64,000 nt of DNA from Deinococcales bacterium (GTDB lineage Bacteria; Deinococcota; Deinococci; Deinococcales; JAAFIG01): NCBI GenBank assembly GCA_013298595.1, contig JAAFIG010000002.1, forward strand, positions 142,781-206,780, read 5' to 3'. Of this stretch, positions 7,023-16,070 are shown piece after piece. A program made the translations under genes and the position numbers. The notes beneath the pieces were generated by a model, which saw nothing but the letters and a program-made list of their open reading frames with translations, made no database searches and was not told the origin of the DNA. The first letter of the stretch is position 1. Each line of letters starts with the position of its first letter.

Positions 7023-7951
7023 GATTTGTTTTAACAGCCTTACTTTCATGGTTTGCTGTTGGTATGTTTCTGCGTTTTGCTAAAGAACGCGGTTGGGGGC
7101 AAACTGTGCGCCGTGAGGGTCCTGCGACGCATTTGGTTAAAGATGGTACGCCAACAATGGGTGGTATTCCATTTACTTTGGTTATTTTACTGGTCTGGCT
7201 TGTTTTTGTTGGTATTCCAGGTTTATCAGATATTAAAGGTTGGGCTGTGGTTTGGTTAGCTTTTGGTATGTACTGCATTGGCGCTTGGGATGATATTGGC
7301 ATTGTTCGCTCGAGAATGCTTGGGCGCGCAACTCGAGGTGATTTACCAGCTCGTTATAAATTCCCTGCTCAGATTGTTGTGGCTGCCATTTTTGCTTATG
7401 TGGTGGCTGGACAAATTTCGTTGTTTAGTAATTTCTGGTTTGATGCCTTGTTTTACTGTTTTGTTGCGGTCGGTACAGCCAATGCTGTGAATTTTTCGGA
7501 TGGTTTAGATGGTTTATGTGCGGGTACAGTGGCAATTATTCTTGTGCCTTTAATTATTTCTTCGCCAATTGCAGGTATTACCATTGCTGCCTTACTTGGG
7601 TATTTATGGTTTAACGCGCCAAAAGCCCAAATTTTTATGGGCGATGCAGGTTCGCATGCGCTTGGTGGCATTGTGGCAGGTGTTTATATTACCCAAGGTT
7701 GGACTTGGGTTTTACCTATAGCTGCAATTTTCCCTGTTATGGCAATTGTGAGTGTGGTGTTGCAGGTGCTTTCCAAACGCTATAACGAACGTTTTCATGG
7801 TGTGGATAAGCGCTTATTTTTAATGACACCGATTCACCATCATTTTGAAAAACTGGGTTGGGCAGAAACCAAAGTCACCATTCGATTCCTTGCCATTACG
7901 GCTGTTGCCACCATGCTTGCTTGGAGTCTGATGAACGGCGGCAAAGCATGA
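7019..7951 (+). CDS. mraY: Phospho-MurNAc-pentapeptide translocase MraY
   Basis: A 310-residue polytopic membrane enzyme that transfers phospho-MurNAc-pentapeptide to undecaprenyl phosphate, forming lipid I. Diagnostic segments are TPTMGGIPF near residue 42, the Mg-binding NFSDGLDGL near 159, FMGDAGSHALGG near 206 and the cytoplasmic loop TPIHHHFEKLGWAE near 270. About ten hydrophobic helices are visible. Start codon is GTG, overlapping the upstream stop (GTGA); the stop overlaps the murD start (ATGA). Confidence 0.96.
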   Translation: MRFVLTALLSWFAVGMFLRFAKERGWGQTVRREGPATHLVKDGTPTMGGIPFTLVILLVWLVFVGIPGLSDIKGWAVVWLAFGMYCIGAWDDIGIVRSRMLGRATRGDLPARYKFPAQIVVAAIFAYVVAGQISLFSNFWFDALFYCFVAVGTANAVNFSDGLDGLCAGTVAIILVPLIISSPIAGITIAALLGYLWFNAPKAQIFMGDAGSHALGGIVAGVYITQGWTWVLPIAAIFPVMAIVSVVLQVLSKRYNERFHGVDKRLFLMTPIHHHFEKLGWAETKVTIRFLAITAVATMLAWSLMNGGKA

Positions 7952-9252
7952 AAACCCTCATTTTTGGTTTGGGGCGAAGCGGTACCAGTGTTGCTCGCCA
8001 TTTAGCTAAACTCGGCTGGACAGGCGTTTGGTTTGATGATTCAGCTGAACCTTTTGGGGCTGCTGAAGCAATTGCACTGGGTTTTGCTCGACTCGAGCAA
8101 TTTGATTTGCAGGGTATTGAACTGGTTGTGGCTGCCCCTGGTGTGATGATGCGCCACCCAAAAATGCAAGCCGCATTAGCAGCAGGTATTCCTGTTTGGG
8201 GCGAAGTTGAACTAGCCTTTCGTACTCAGCAATTCTCGAGTATTGGGATTACGGGTACAGCCGGCAAAGGCAGTACCACTTTACTGATTGCCCATTTGCT
8301 TGTCTCTCAGGGGTTAGATGCCAGAGTTGGTGGTAATTTTGATCCGCCACTACTCGAGGTTTTAGATGCCGAGGTTTGTGTGGTTGAACTTTCGAGTTTT
8401 CAACTCGAGCGTATCGATTTGTACCATCCTGAAGTGGCAGTTGTGACTAATATTGGTGTGGATCATGTGCGCGATCATGGTTCGCTTGAGGCGTACAAGG
8501 CTGCGAAATGGCAATTGGTCAAGAATTTAACTGCTAAGAATGCCTTGGTTTTACCTGCGTCTTTACCTGTAGCTCGAGCCACTCCTGCTGCAATCCTACC
8601 TGTACCCGAAAGTGGCGATGTCATGGCGGGTATAACCAAACTCGTGGCGCTCGAGGAAATCCCGCACACAGTGCATCCACAAAATGCTCGAGTGGCAGTT
8701 GTGGCAGCACTGGCATACTTAGAACGTATTGGTAAACCGATGGACTTAGCATGTTTACGAAAAGCTTTACTCGAATTTCTAGGTGTGCCCGGTCGTTTTG
8801 AAACCATTGCAACCCTGCAAAACACACGATTTATTGAAGACAGTATTGCCACTCGGGTTTTAGCTGTGCAAAGCGCACTCGAGAATGCACCTGCACCGAT
8901 TGCTTGGATACTTGGTGGACGCGATAAACTCACACCAGAAGAACATTTTTCCGAGTTGCCTAAACTCGAGCAATTGGTTAAAAACAAGGTTAGCGTAGTA
9001 CTGGCATTTGGTGAAAGTGGTCTCGAGTACGCTAAAGCCTTGCAACATATCGGTGTGAAAGTGATAGATTTAACCAAGGAAACATCTGAAAGTATTATGC
9101 CAAAAGCAGTACAACTTGGATTTGAACATGCCAAAGGTGGCAGTGTAATTTTAGCCCCACTTGGTACAAGTTTTGATTTATTCAAAAATTATAAAGCTCG
9201 AGGACAAGCATTTCGGGATGCTGTAGAACAACTCGAGAAAGGAAATCTATGA
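7948..9252 (+). CDS. murD: UDP-MurNAc-L-alanine--D-glutamate ligase MurD
   Basis: A 434-residue cytoplasmic ligase. An N-terminal Rossmann-like domain begins FGLGRSGTSVARHL (6-19), followed by the ATP loop GTAGKGSTT (103-111), VVELSSFQLER and the C-terminal ADP/Glu domain (WILGGRDK near residue 317). It adds D-Glu to UDP-MurNAc-L-Ala. The ATG at 7948 overlaps the mraY stop; an upstream start would lie inside mraY. The gene ends in an ATGA overlap with a 22-codon reading frame. Confidence 0.95.
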   Translation: MKTLIFGLGRSGTSVARHLAKLGWTGVWFDDSAEPFGAAEAIALGFARLEQFDLQGIELVVAAPGVMMRHPKMQAALAAGIPVWGEVELAFRTQQFSSIGITGTAGKGSTTLLIAHLLVSQGLDARVGGNFDPPLLEVLDAEVCVVELSSFQLERIDLYHPEVAVVTNIGVDHVRDHGSLEAYKAAKWQLVKNLTAKNALVLPASLPVARATPAAILPVPESGDVMAGITKLVALEEIPHTVHPQNARVAVVAALAYLERIGKPMDLACLRKALLEFLGVPGRFETIATLQNTRFIEDSIATRVLAVQSALENAPAPIAWILGGRDKLTPEEHFSELPKLEQLVKNKVSVVLAFGESGLEYAKALQHIGVKVIDLTKETSESIMPKAVQLGFEHAKGGSVILAPLGTSFDLFKNYKARGQAFRDAVEQLEKGNL

Positions 9253-9317
9253 AAAAATGGCGTGTACCGTTTTTTGTGTGCTTTGCACAGACTCTTTTTG
9301 AGGTTGTATCATGTTAA
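9249..9317 (+). CDS. Possible 22-codon coupling peptide between murD and ftsW
   Basis: The ATG at 9249 overlaps the murD stop (ATGA), and its frame (MKKWRVPFFVCFAQTLFEVV...) ends at 9317, just inside the ftsW start at 9311. It spans the only gap in this part of the operon. It could be translated to carry ribosomes across to ftsW, or it may be fortuitous. No homology can be judged for so short a peptide. Confidence 0.25.
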   Translation: MKKWRVPFFVCFAQTLFEVVSC

Positions 9318-10447
9318 AACCTTTACATCCAATACTGGTGGCTGTGCAGTTTGTATTATTTGCTTTGGGTATTCTTGCTATGGCAACTGTCGCGCCTGAC
9401 AATGTGCCTAAAAGTTTAATGTTTGTAGGTATTGGTATTGCTGTGACATTTGTGGTTTCGCAAATGCGTTCAGGTGCTTCAGTGCAACTCGGTAGTTATG
9501 GTTGGGTCTTTTGTTTACTTGCTTTAGTCGCTGTGTTATTTATTGGACGTGAAATTAATGGTGTCAAACGCTGGATTCTAATTGGTGGTTTTCAATTTCA
9601 GCCATCAGAATTTGCTAAGGTTGCTTTGATAGCTTATTTCGCATCGTTTTTTGCGCGGCGTGGCTCGAGGCATGGGTTAATTTTTCCATTTGTGGCTTTA
9701 GGGGCAACGACTGGTTTTATTTTACTTGCCCCTAGTATTTCGGCAGCGGTGTTTACATTTTTACTCGGGTTGGGCGTGATGTTTATTGCTCAAGTTCCGC
9801 TGGGTCGAATTATTAGTATTGCCATTACTGCTGGGTTATTGGCTTCACCATTTATTGGAGTGGTGATTGGGCAACATAAGTACATTGGTGATCGCATTTC
9901 TGGATTTAATGAAACGCTTCGTACCGATGACCTTTGCTACAAACCCGATAAAACCCAAGTCGAATTTGCACGTTGTTTTATAGAACGTGGCGGTGTTTGG
10001 GGACGCGGACCAGCCCAAGCAAAATGGAAATTATTTGCTGAAACCGATGATTTTGTCTCGAGTACTGTGGCGCATAGTCTTGGCTTACTGGGAATTACCA
10101 CGATTTTTGCGGCTTTTGCTTGTATTTTATGGATTGGTTTAGACTTACTGTACCGCCTCTCAAGATTGCAAATCTTGGATGTGGATGAACGCAACGCTGC
10201 TAGTATTTTATGCGGTGGTGGCATGTTGTTATTGGTTGCTCATGCGGCGATTAACTTAGCTGTGACGGTGGGTAAATTCCCGAATACAGGTATGACTTTA
10301 CCGTTTGTGTCCGATGGTGGCTCGAGCATGATTACTTGTGCTATTGCAATTGGTTGGATGCACGCAGCGTATGCCTTATTGGTAAAACACGAAAAAGTTG
10401 CCAATCCACGAAAAGTCAGTCATCGCCAATCAGTAGCAATGCAGTAA
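9311..10447 (+). CDS. ftsW: Septal peptidoglycan polymerase FtsW (SEDS family)
   Basis: A 378-residue integral membrane protein with about ten helices. SEDS signatures are visible: NGVKRWILIGGFQFQPSEFAK near residue 85, HSLGLLG near 255 and the C-terminal TGMTLPFVSDGGSSM near 325. FtsW polymerises lipid II at the septum and works with the FtsI encoded upstream. A soluble loop containing paired cysteines (DLCYKPDK...ARCF, about 212-224) is the large extracytoplasmic loop. The ATG at 9311 fits the start of the first helix. It lies between murD and murG as in many dcw clusters. Confidence 0.93.
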   Translation: MLKPLHPILVAVQFVLFALGILAMATVAPDNVPKSLMFVGIGIAVTFVVSQMRSGASVQLGSYGWVFCLLALVAVLFIGREINGVKRWILIGGFQFQPSEFAKVALIAYFASFFARRGSRHGLIFPFVALGATTGFILLAPSISAAVFTFLLGLGVMFIAQVPLGRIISIAITAGLLASPFIGVVIGQHKYIGDRISGFNETLRTDDLCYKPDKTQVEFARCFIERGGVWGRGPAQAKWKLFAETDDFVSSTVAHSLGLLGITTIFAAFACILWIGLDLLYRLSRLQILDVDERNAASILCGGGMLLLVAHAAINLAVTVGKFPNTGMTLPFVSDGGSSMITCAIAIGWMHAAYALLVKHEKVANPRKVSHRQSVAMQ

Positions 10448-10485
10448 TGTGTAGGAGTTGCTTGCCCACAAACCTAGAAAATCTT

Positions 10486-11580
10486 ATGACTCAAACCTCG
10501 AAAACAAAAATTCTGCTCTCAGCGGGTGGTACAGCCGGTCATATTTTTCCAGCTATTGCCTTATCCAGAGAACTCAAATCTCGAGGTATTGAATCGGCTT
10601 TGATTGGGGCTGCTAGTGGGATGGAAGCAGGTTTAGCTGCCACCGAAGGTCTCGAGTTTTTTGGTGTGCGTTCGGGTAAGTTGGATCGTTCGCGTCCAGA
10701 CCCTAGGGCGTTATGGCGTGCGGGCATGGGTTTTTTTGATGCTGTTGGTGTTTTACGGCGTTATAAACCAACATTGGTGGTTGGATTTGGTGGTTTTGCC
10801 AGTTTGCAAGGAATGGGTGGCGCAGTCTTTACAGGTACACCACTTGCCATGCACGAAGCCAATGCGTACCCTGGTTTGGTGACACGGTTTTTCGCGCCTC
10901 GAGCCAGAGTGGTTGCTTTAGCTGACGCGGCAACAAAAATGTATTTGCAGGGTGTGAAAACGGTTGTGGTTGGTATGCCTGTGCGAGAAAATAAGGTTGC
11001 TCGGCTCGAGGCGCGAAAAAGTTTTGGTTTAGAAACCGATAAGTTTACGGTATTGGTCATGGGTGGTTCGCAAGGCAGTATGCGTTTAAATGCTTTGCTG
11101 CCAGCTTTACTCGAGCGGGCTTTAACAGGTAAGAATGCTCAAGTGCTGCATCAAACAGGGCGTGGTCGTCTTGAAGAAGTGATGCCAAAAGTTTCGCATT
11201 TGCCTTGGTACAAGTGTGCCGAGTTTGTGGATGGTAGTGCAGCTTGGAGCATGACCGATTTTGCTATCACCAGAGCTGGTATGAGCACCATTGCTGATGC
11301 CGCTTTTCATGGTGTGCCATTAGCGCTTGTACCTTTACCCAGCAGTGCCGAAAATCATCAAATCAAAAATGCCCAAGCCCTTGAAGCTCGAGGGGCTGGT
11401 GTTTGTGTGCTCGAGTCCGAGTTGGAAGCCGAACTTTCGGGTCTTGACGGTAAACTCATTAGCGGTATGCTGTCGTGCTTTGACGTTGTGCATTATAGTG
11501 CATGGCAACAAAAAATTTTACAATTCAGTCCAGCAGGAGCAGCAAAACGCCTTGCAGACGCGATACTCGAGGGGTTATGA
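10486..11580 (+). CDS. murG: UDP-GlcNAc:lipid I N-acetylglucosaminyltransferase MurG
   Basis: A 364-residue GT-B glycosyltransferase acting on the inner face of the membrane to make lipid II. GGTAGH (14-19) is the acceptor-side loop; VVGFGGFAS, VLVMGGSQGS and ITRAGMSTIADAAFHGVPLALVPLP (donor site) follow in order. The ATG at 10486 puts the glycine loop where the family has it; an in-frame ATG at 10447 overlapping the ftsW stop would add 13 residues. It is followed by a purine/pyrimidine-rich hairpin (11581-11661) before murC. Confidence 0.95.
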   Translation: MTQTSKTKILLSAGGTAGHIFPAIALSRELKSRGIESALIGAASGMEAGLAATEGLEFFGVRSGKLDRSRPDPRALWRAGMGFFDAVGVLRRYKPTLVVGFGGFASLQGMGGAVFTGTPLAMHEANAYPGLVTRFFAPRARVVALADAATKMYLQGVKTVVVGMPVRENKVARLEARKSFGLETDKFTVLVMGGSQGSMRLNALLPALLERALTGKNAQVLHQTGRGRLEEVMPKVSHLPWYKCAEFVDGSAAWSMTDFAITRAGMSTIADAAFHGVPLALVPLPSSAENHQIKNAQALEARGAGVCVLESELEAELSGLDGKLISGMLSCFDVVHYSAWQQKILQFSPAGAAKRLADAILEGL

Positions 11581-11661
11581 GAGCAGAGAAAAGAGAAAAA
11601 AGAAAAGATGAAAGAAGGTCGTTACCTTTTTCTTTCCTCTTCGTACCTTCCTCTTTCTTGA
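11581..11661. repeat. Purine tract/pyrimidine tract inverted element between murG and murC
   Basis: A nearly pure A/G tract (11583-11618) is followed by a nearly pure C/T tract (11625-11659) on the same strand, so the two arms can pair imperfectly as a long hairpin. A similar A/G-then-C/T arrangement occurs at 13946-14015, inside the start of ftsQ, with shared CCTTCCTC words. It may be a small dispersed repeat. AAGGA at its end serves as the murC ribosome-binding site. Confidence 0.4.
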
Positions 11662-11671
11662 AAGGAAACTC

Positions 11672-13048
11672 ATGCACTACCATTTAATGGATGTTGGCGG
11701 TATTGGCATGAGTGGTTTAGCCTTAATTTTGCAGTCGTTTGGGCATCGGGTTTCTGGGTGCGATAAAAATGTATTTGATAAAACCCGTGAACTCGAGGCG
11801 CATGGTATTGCTGTGGCACATGGGCACGATGTTTCGCATGTGACTGTTGATGTGGATGCTTTGGTGTTATCCACAGGTATTCGTGCCGATGAACCTGAAG
11901 TGGTTTTTGCTCAGGCTGCTGGCAAAACGGTGATGCGTCGTATCGAGTTGCTGGCAGATTTGATGCGACAAAAACAGGGTGTTTCGGTGGCGGGTACACA
12001 TGGTAAGACCAGTACCAGTGCTATGGTGGCAACAGTTTTTCAGGGTTGTGATGCCGATCCGACAGCTGCTGTTGGTGGCGAAGTTGCCGCTATTGGTGGC
12101 AATGCTAAAGTGGGCTTAGGTAAGCATTTTATTGCCGAAATAGATGAATCCGATCCGCTGTTTGCCAATGTTACTTCTGATATTGCCATTATTACCAATA
12201 TCGAAGATGACCACGTAGCATTAGACGAAGATGATGTTCGTAACAATTATCATGCCAGTGTTGAAGATTTACACAATGCTTTTCGGGTGTTTGCGCTCAA
12301 TGCTAAAAAAGTGGTGTATTGTGCTGATTGGCATTCACTCGAGCAAATTTTGGCAGGTTGTCTCGAGAATGCAGTTTCTTATGGGATCGAACGTGGTGCG
12401 TATCGTGCTGAGAATTTGTCGCTCGAGGGTGGTCAGCCAACATTTACATTAACGCTGCATGGTCAAAAACTGGTGGATGTGCGTTTGATCGTACCTGGAG
12501 CGCATAATGTACTTAACGCGGTGGCAAGTTTAGCTGTAGCCCATCTCGAGGGTTTGGATTTGGTGAAAGCTGCGGCTGCCTTAGCCGATTTCCCTGGGGC
12601 TGGTCGGCGCTGGGAAATACTTGGTGCTTTCCAAGAAGCTTTGCTGGTGGATGATTACGCGCATAATCCAACCAAAGTCAATGCTGCAATTCGCGGTGCG
12701 TTATCGTATGGGCAGCGTGTGCGGGTGATTTTTCAGCCACATCGTGTGATTCGTACAGCCAGAGATTGGGAGCGTTATGTTGAAGTTTTACAACAAGCTC
12801 ACGAAGTCCTACTGCTTGACATTTACACTGCAGGAGAAAAAGCCATCGCTGGCGTAAATTCACAACGTATTTTAGAAAAAATGCAAAGTCAAGGATTCCA
12901 AAACGTGCATTACTACCCAAGTTTAGCTGCTGTGAAAAATCATGTACTTAAAACGGCTCAAAGCGGTGAGTTAATTGTTTCAATGGGCGCAGGTGATGTT
13001 ACCAAAGTATTGCGTGAAGTACTGCAAGAAGCTCGAGGTGGTTTGTGA
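11672..13048 (+). CDS. murC: UDP-MurNAc--L-alanine ligase MurC
   Basis: A 458-residue Mur ligase that starts the stem peptide by adding L-Ala to UDP-MurNAc. The N-terminal nucleotide-binding segment is DVGGIGMSGLA (7-17), the ATP loop is AGTHGKTSTS (107-116), and EIDESDPLF, ITNIEDDH and DDYAHNPTKV appear in the expected order. AAGGAAACTC precedes the ATG at 11672. The stop overlaps the murB GTG start (GTGA). Confidence 0.96.
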   Translation: MHYHLMDVGGIGMSGLALILQSFGHRVSGCDKNVFDKTRELEAHGIAVAHGHDVSHVTVDVDALVLSTGIRADEPEVVFAQAAGKTVMRRIELLADLMRQKQGVSVAGTHGKTSTSAMVATVFQGCDADPTAAVGGEVAAIGGNAKVGLGKHFIAEIDESDPLFANVTSDIAIITNIEDDHVALDEDDVRNNYHASVEDLHNAFRVFALNAKKVVYCADWHSLEQILAGCLENAVSYGIERGAYRAENLSLEGGQPTFTLTLHGQKLVDVRLIVPGAHNVLNAVASLAVAHLEGLDLVKAAAALADFPGAGRRWEILGAFQEALLVDDYAHNPTKVNAAIRGALSYGQRVRVIFQPHRVIRTARDWERYVEVLQQAHEVLLLDIYTAGEKAIAGVNSQRILEKMQSQGFQNVHYYPSLAAVKNHVLKTAQSGELIVSMGAGDVTKVLREVLQEARGGL

Positions 13049-13944
13049 ATGCGGAGGCGTGTACTGTGATGGTGGCAGCCAGCACTAAAGGTGCACCTCG
13101 AGTGGTGCGTTTATCGCAATTCACTACACTTGGCGTGGGTGGCGAAGCTGAGTTATGGGTTTGCCATGATTTGCCCGAGTTACTCGAGGCAACGACTGCG
13201 CCATACCGTGTTTTGGGTGGTGGTAGCAATTTAATTGTTTCTGACGCTGGTGTTTCTGAACGGGTTATTCGACTTGGTGGTGAGTACAGCAAAGCTGATT
13301 TAACCCCTGAATTCGAGACAGATACCCATGTTTTTACGGGTTGGGTTGGGGCAGCTAAACCGATTCCTGGTTTTGTTCGTGATTTGCAACGTCGTGGTTT
13401 ATCGGGTTTAGAGGGTTTATGGGGTGTGCCAGCCCAAATTGGTGGGGCAGTACGAATGAATGCAGGTACGCGATTTGGTGAAATGGCAGATTGTTTAGTG
13501 GCATTAGAAATTGTTGTGGATGGTCAAGCCAAAGTGTTTACGCCACAAGAGCTTGGTTTTGTGTACCGAAATTCCAATCTTCCACAGGGTAAAAATGGCG
13601 TTGGTATCGTGACCAAAGTTAAATTAAAACTCGAGAAATCCACACCCGAAACGGTTCAAGAGCGTATGAATTTTGCCGATGAAGCCCGTAAAGGACAACC
13701 GCATTGGCGCACTTTTGGTTGTGCTTGGAAAAATCCTGTGGGTCAAAGTGCTGGGCGTATGGTAGATCAGGCGGGCTTAAAAGGTACAAAAATAGGAAAC
13801 GCCATGATCTCACTAGAACATGGTAACTTTATAGTCAATCTAGGTGGTGCAACTGCATCGGATGTGATTTCGCTCCTCGAGAAAATCGAGGCGACACTGG
13901 CATTGCCACTCGAACGTGAAGTCGAAATCTGGGGTGAGATATGA
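13045..13944 (+). CDS. murB: UDP-N-acetylenolpyruvoylglucosamine reductase MurB
   Basis: A 299-residue FAD enzyme reducing UDP-GlcNAc-enolpyruvate to UDP-MurNAc with NADPH. FAD-binding residues lie in TTLGVGGEAEL and VLGGGSNLIVSD (near residues 28 and 55); GVPAQIGGAVRMNAG and FVYRNSNLP (with the conserved serine) follow, and the C-terminal GCAWKNP...SAGRMVDQAG completes the fold. The start is uncertain: GTG 13045 overlaps the murC stop, but GGAGG at 13053-13057 is well placed for GTG 13066 or ATG 13069. The stop overlaps ftsQ. Confidence 0.94.
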   Translation: MNAEACTVMVAASTKGAPRVVRLSQFTTLGVGGEAELWVCHDLPELLEATTAPYRVLGGGSNLIVSDAGVSERVIRLGGEYSKADLTPEFETDTHVFTGWVGAAKPIPGFVRDLQRRGLSGLEGLWGVPAQIGGAVRMNAGTRFGEMADCLVALEIVVDGQAKVFTPQELGFVYRNSNLPQGKNGVGIVTKVKLKLEKSTPETVQERMNFADEARKGQPHWRTFGCAWKNPVGQSAGRMVDQAGLKGTKIGNAMISLEHGNFIVNLGGATASDVISLLEKIEATLALPLEREVEIWGEI

Positions 13945-14624
13945 AGTACAAAGAAAGAAAAGAGGCAAGAGAAATGGAGTTTGAGCCTTCCTCCTTCCTC
14001 CTTTCGCCTTCGTCTCGAGTTGTTTGGCGTGGTTTTTTTGCACTTGGTGTGATTGTATTTGCCTTATTTGCCAGTAGCTGGTTTTTCTTGCCAGTGGATA
14101 AAGTCTTGGTGTCTGGTAGTAAAAACTTGGATGCCAAAGAAGTTGCTCGGATGGCAGGGGTAGCTCGAGGTAATCCGTGGTTATGGGTTTCAACAGCTCG
14201 AGCTGCGGCATTGGAACGTGAACCATGGGTGCGAAAAGCCAGTATTGTGAAGAAATTCCCTGACACTGTAACCATTCAACTCGAGGAACGTGTGCCACTT
14301 GCTATGTGGAAAAGAGCTGGTAAATTTGAAGTCATTGCCGAAGATGGCACAGTCTTACCAACTGCCAGTGCCAAACTTACCCTCGAGGGTGAAAGCCAAG
14401 CCCGTTTTGCCGAGGCGTTAACTGTGGCTCGAATAGCTCGAGATATGGGTGCTAAACGAGTTAAATTTGATACTAATGGTTTTTCGGTGGGGTTTGCGAA
14501 CGCCGAAATCTGGGTGGAATCATTTGAAAGTTTGATGAAATACGGAGAAAGTGTCAGAATGATGGTTATGCAATCTCGAACAAAGCGGGTTAATGTGTAT
14601 TCTTGGGGGGTGAGCGCGCAATGA
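13941..14624 (+). CDS. ftsQ: Cell division protein FtsQ/DivIB
   Basis: A 227-residue bitopic protein: cytoplasmic tail, transmembrane helix (about 31-50), then a POTRA domain beginning VDKVLVSGSKNLDAKEVARMAGV and containing EREPWVRKASIVKKFPDTVTIQLEERVP. FtsQ links the FtsL/FtsB pair to the divisome. The first 25 codons are formed by a purine-rich then pyrimidine-rich stretch (13946-14015) resembling the repeat before murC, giving a low-complexity tail (KYKERKEARE...PSSFLLSPSS). ATG overlaps the murB stop; ftsA starts within the last codons. Confidence 0.9.
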   Translation: MKYKERKEAREMEFEPSSFLLSPSSRVVWRGFFALGVIVFALFASSWFFLPVDKVLVSGSKNLDAKEVARMAGVARGNPWLWVSTARAAALEREPWVRKASIVKKFPDTVTIQLEERVPLAMWKRAGKFEVIAEDGTVLPTASAKLTLEGESQARFAEALTVARIARDMGAKRVKFDTNGFSVGFANAEIWVESFESLMKYGESVRMMVMQSRTKRVNVYSWGVSAQ

Positions 14625-15997
14625 ACTCAAGCACAGATAGCCGCTTAATTGTTGGTTTAGATATTGGAAGTACTAAGATTACCACAGTGATTGGTGAAGT
14701 TGGTCCAGATAATGTTCTGGATATTATTGGTGAAGGTACAGTGCCATCCGAAGGTTTAAAAAGAGGTGTGGTTGTTAATCTCGAGCGAGCCACTGCCAGT
14801 ATTCGTGCAGCTATTAATGCTGCTGAGCGTGTGGCTGGAGCATCTGTACACGATGTCTATGTGGGTGTAGCAGGTGGGCATTTAAGTGCTTTAACCAGTC
14901 ATGGTTTAGCAGCGATTCGCCGTGGTCAACAAATCGCTCGATCAGATATTGACCGAGCTGTGGAAAATGCCAGAGCTGTGCCTTTAGACCCAAACCGTGA
15001 AGTGATTCATGTTTTACCTCAGGAATACACTGTAGATGGGCAAGAAGGCATCAAGAACCCCTTAGGAATGCATGGTGTGCGTCTCGAGGTGGATGTGCAT
15101 ATTGTGACGGGTGCACAAGGTCCTTTAGCCAATTTACGACACTGTGTTTCACAAGCAGGTGTCCATGTTAATGGTTTGGTGTTACAAGGTTACGCCAGTG
15201 GTTTAAGTGTGCTCGAGCCAGCCGAAGAAGATACCACCACAGTTTTAATTGATATTGGTGGTGGCACAACCGATGTAGCCGTGTTTCGTCGTGGCAATTT
15301 AGCCCACAGTGCTGTGTTACCACTGGGTGGCGAACATGTCACCCAAGACTTAGCACAAATCCTGAAAATTCCAGCTGACGAAGCTGAACGGGTCAAAAAG
15401 AAATATGGCAGTGCAGTTCCAGAACTTGCTGACCCAGAACTGAATTTGGAATTAACCCAAAATGGTGTGGTACCAAGTGTCTCGGCATTTGATTTAAGCC
15501 GCATTATCAAACCTCGAGTTGCTGAAATTTTTAACCTAGCCCGAGCCGAAATAGATAGTGTGCTCGGACCTGTCGAACTGATCGCTGGTGGTGTGGTCTT
15601 AACAGGTGGTACTGCCCTGATGCGAGGCGTGGTTGAGTTAGCTCGAGAGCGCTTTAAATTGCCTGTGCGGGTCGGTAAACCACGCAGTGTTGCTGGTGGT
15701 TTAAATAATCTGATTGGTTCGCCTACCCATGCAACTGTGGTTGGTTTAATTTGGTACGGCATGGAACACGCTGCTGGTAGTGGTGCAATCCGCCCAGAAG
15801 CTCCAGAAATGCCCATCGAAGAAACCTTAGTTGCTGCTACTTCTAACCCAGATTTCTCCCGCATTGAACGCCTCGAGCCTCGTATGGAACGTGCCGAGGG
15901 TACACTTGAAACCATTCAAGAACGTGATCGTTTAGCAGCTTCGGATAAACCAGGTTTGCTTGATCGTATTCGGGGTTTCTTTAAGGATTGGTTTTAA
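14621..15997 (+). CDS. ftsA: Cell division protein FtsA
   Basis: A 458-residue actin-like ATPase that anchors FtsZ to the membrane. ATPase motifs include VGLDIGSTKI near residue 10 (phosphate 1), VLIDIGGGTTDVAVF near 206 (phosphate 2) and VVLTGGTALM near 325 (adenosine). The C-terminus RIRGFFKDWF is an amphipathic membrane-targeting helix. The ATG at 14621 overlaps the ftsQ stop and follows a G-rich ribosome-binding stretch; a TTG at 14603 would overlap more of ftsQ. It is upstream of ftsZ as usual. Confidence 0.95.
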   Translation: MNSSTDSRLIVGLDIGSTKITTVIGEVGPDNVLDIIGEGTVPSEGLKRGVVVNLERATASIRAAINAAERVAGASVHDVYVGVAGGHLSALTSHGLAAIRRGQQIARSDIDRAVENARAVPLDPNREVIHVLPQEYTVDGQEGIKNPLGMHGVRLEVDVHIVTGAQGPLANLRHCVSQAGVHVNGLVLQGYASGLSVLEPAEEDTTTVLIDIGGGTTDVAVFRRGNLAHSAVLPLGGEHVTQDLAQILKIPADEAERVKKKYGSAVPELADPELNLELTQNGVVPSVSAFDLSRIIKPRVAEIFNLARAEIDSVLGPVELIAGGVVLTGGTALMRGVVELARERFKLPVRVGKPRSVAGGLNNLIGSPTHATVVGLIWYGMEHAAGSGAIRPEAPEMPIEETLVAATSNPDFSRIERLEPRMERAEGTLETIQERDRLAASDKPGLLDRIRGFFKDWF

Positions 15998-16022
15998 TGA
16001 TACCAACACTCATTTTTTTTGA

Positions 16023-16063
16023 TAGAATTTCAACCCGCGCAAACAGATTTTGCGCTCGGGAGG
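16023..16063 (+). promoter_or_regulatory. ftsZ leader: possible -10, hairpin and strong ribosome-binding site
   Basis: TAGAAT (16023-16028) could be a -10 box for a private ftsZ promoter, though no good -35 is seen. A stem GCGCAAA/TTTGCGC with a 5-base loop (16037-16055) is followed by GGGAGG (16058-16063), 7 nt before the GTG start. The hairpin sits directly on the edge of the ribosome-binding site and may influence ftsZ translation. Confidence 0.45.
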
Positions 16064-16070
16064 CATAATC

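Noticed and set aside
8475-9185. 236-codon open frame on the minus strand inside murD
   Set aside because: It is antisense to a clear murD and has low-complexity Ser/Thr/Ala-rich text with no family resemblance; it is a shadow frame.
10447-10485. Earlier murG start at 10447 overlapping the ftsW stop
   Set aside because: It would add 13 residues before the conserved glycine loop; MurG proteins usually begin right before it. It cannot be fully excluded.
15190-15915. 241-codon open frame on the minus strand inside ftsA
   Set aside because: Antisense to ftsA, no domain, typical shadow composition.
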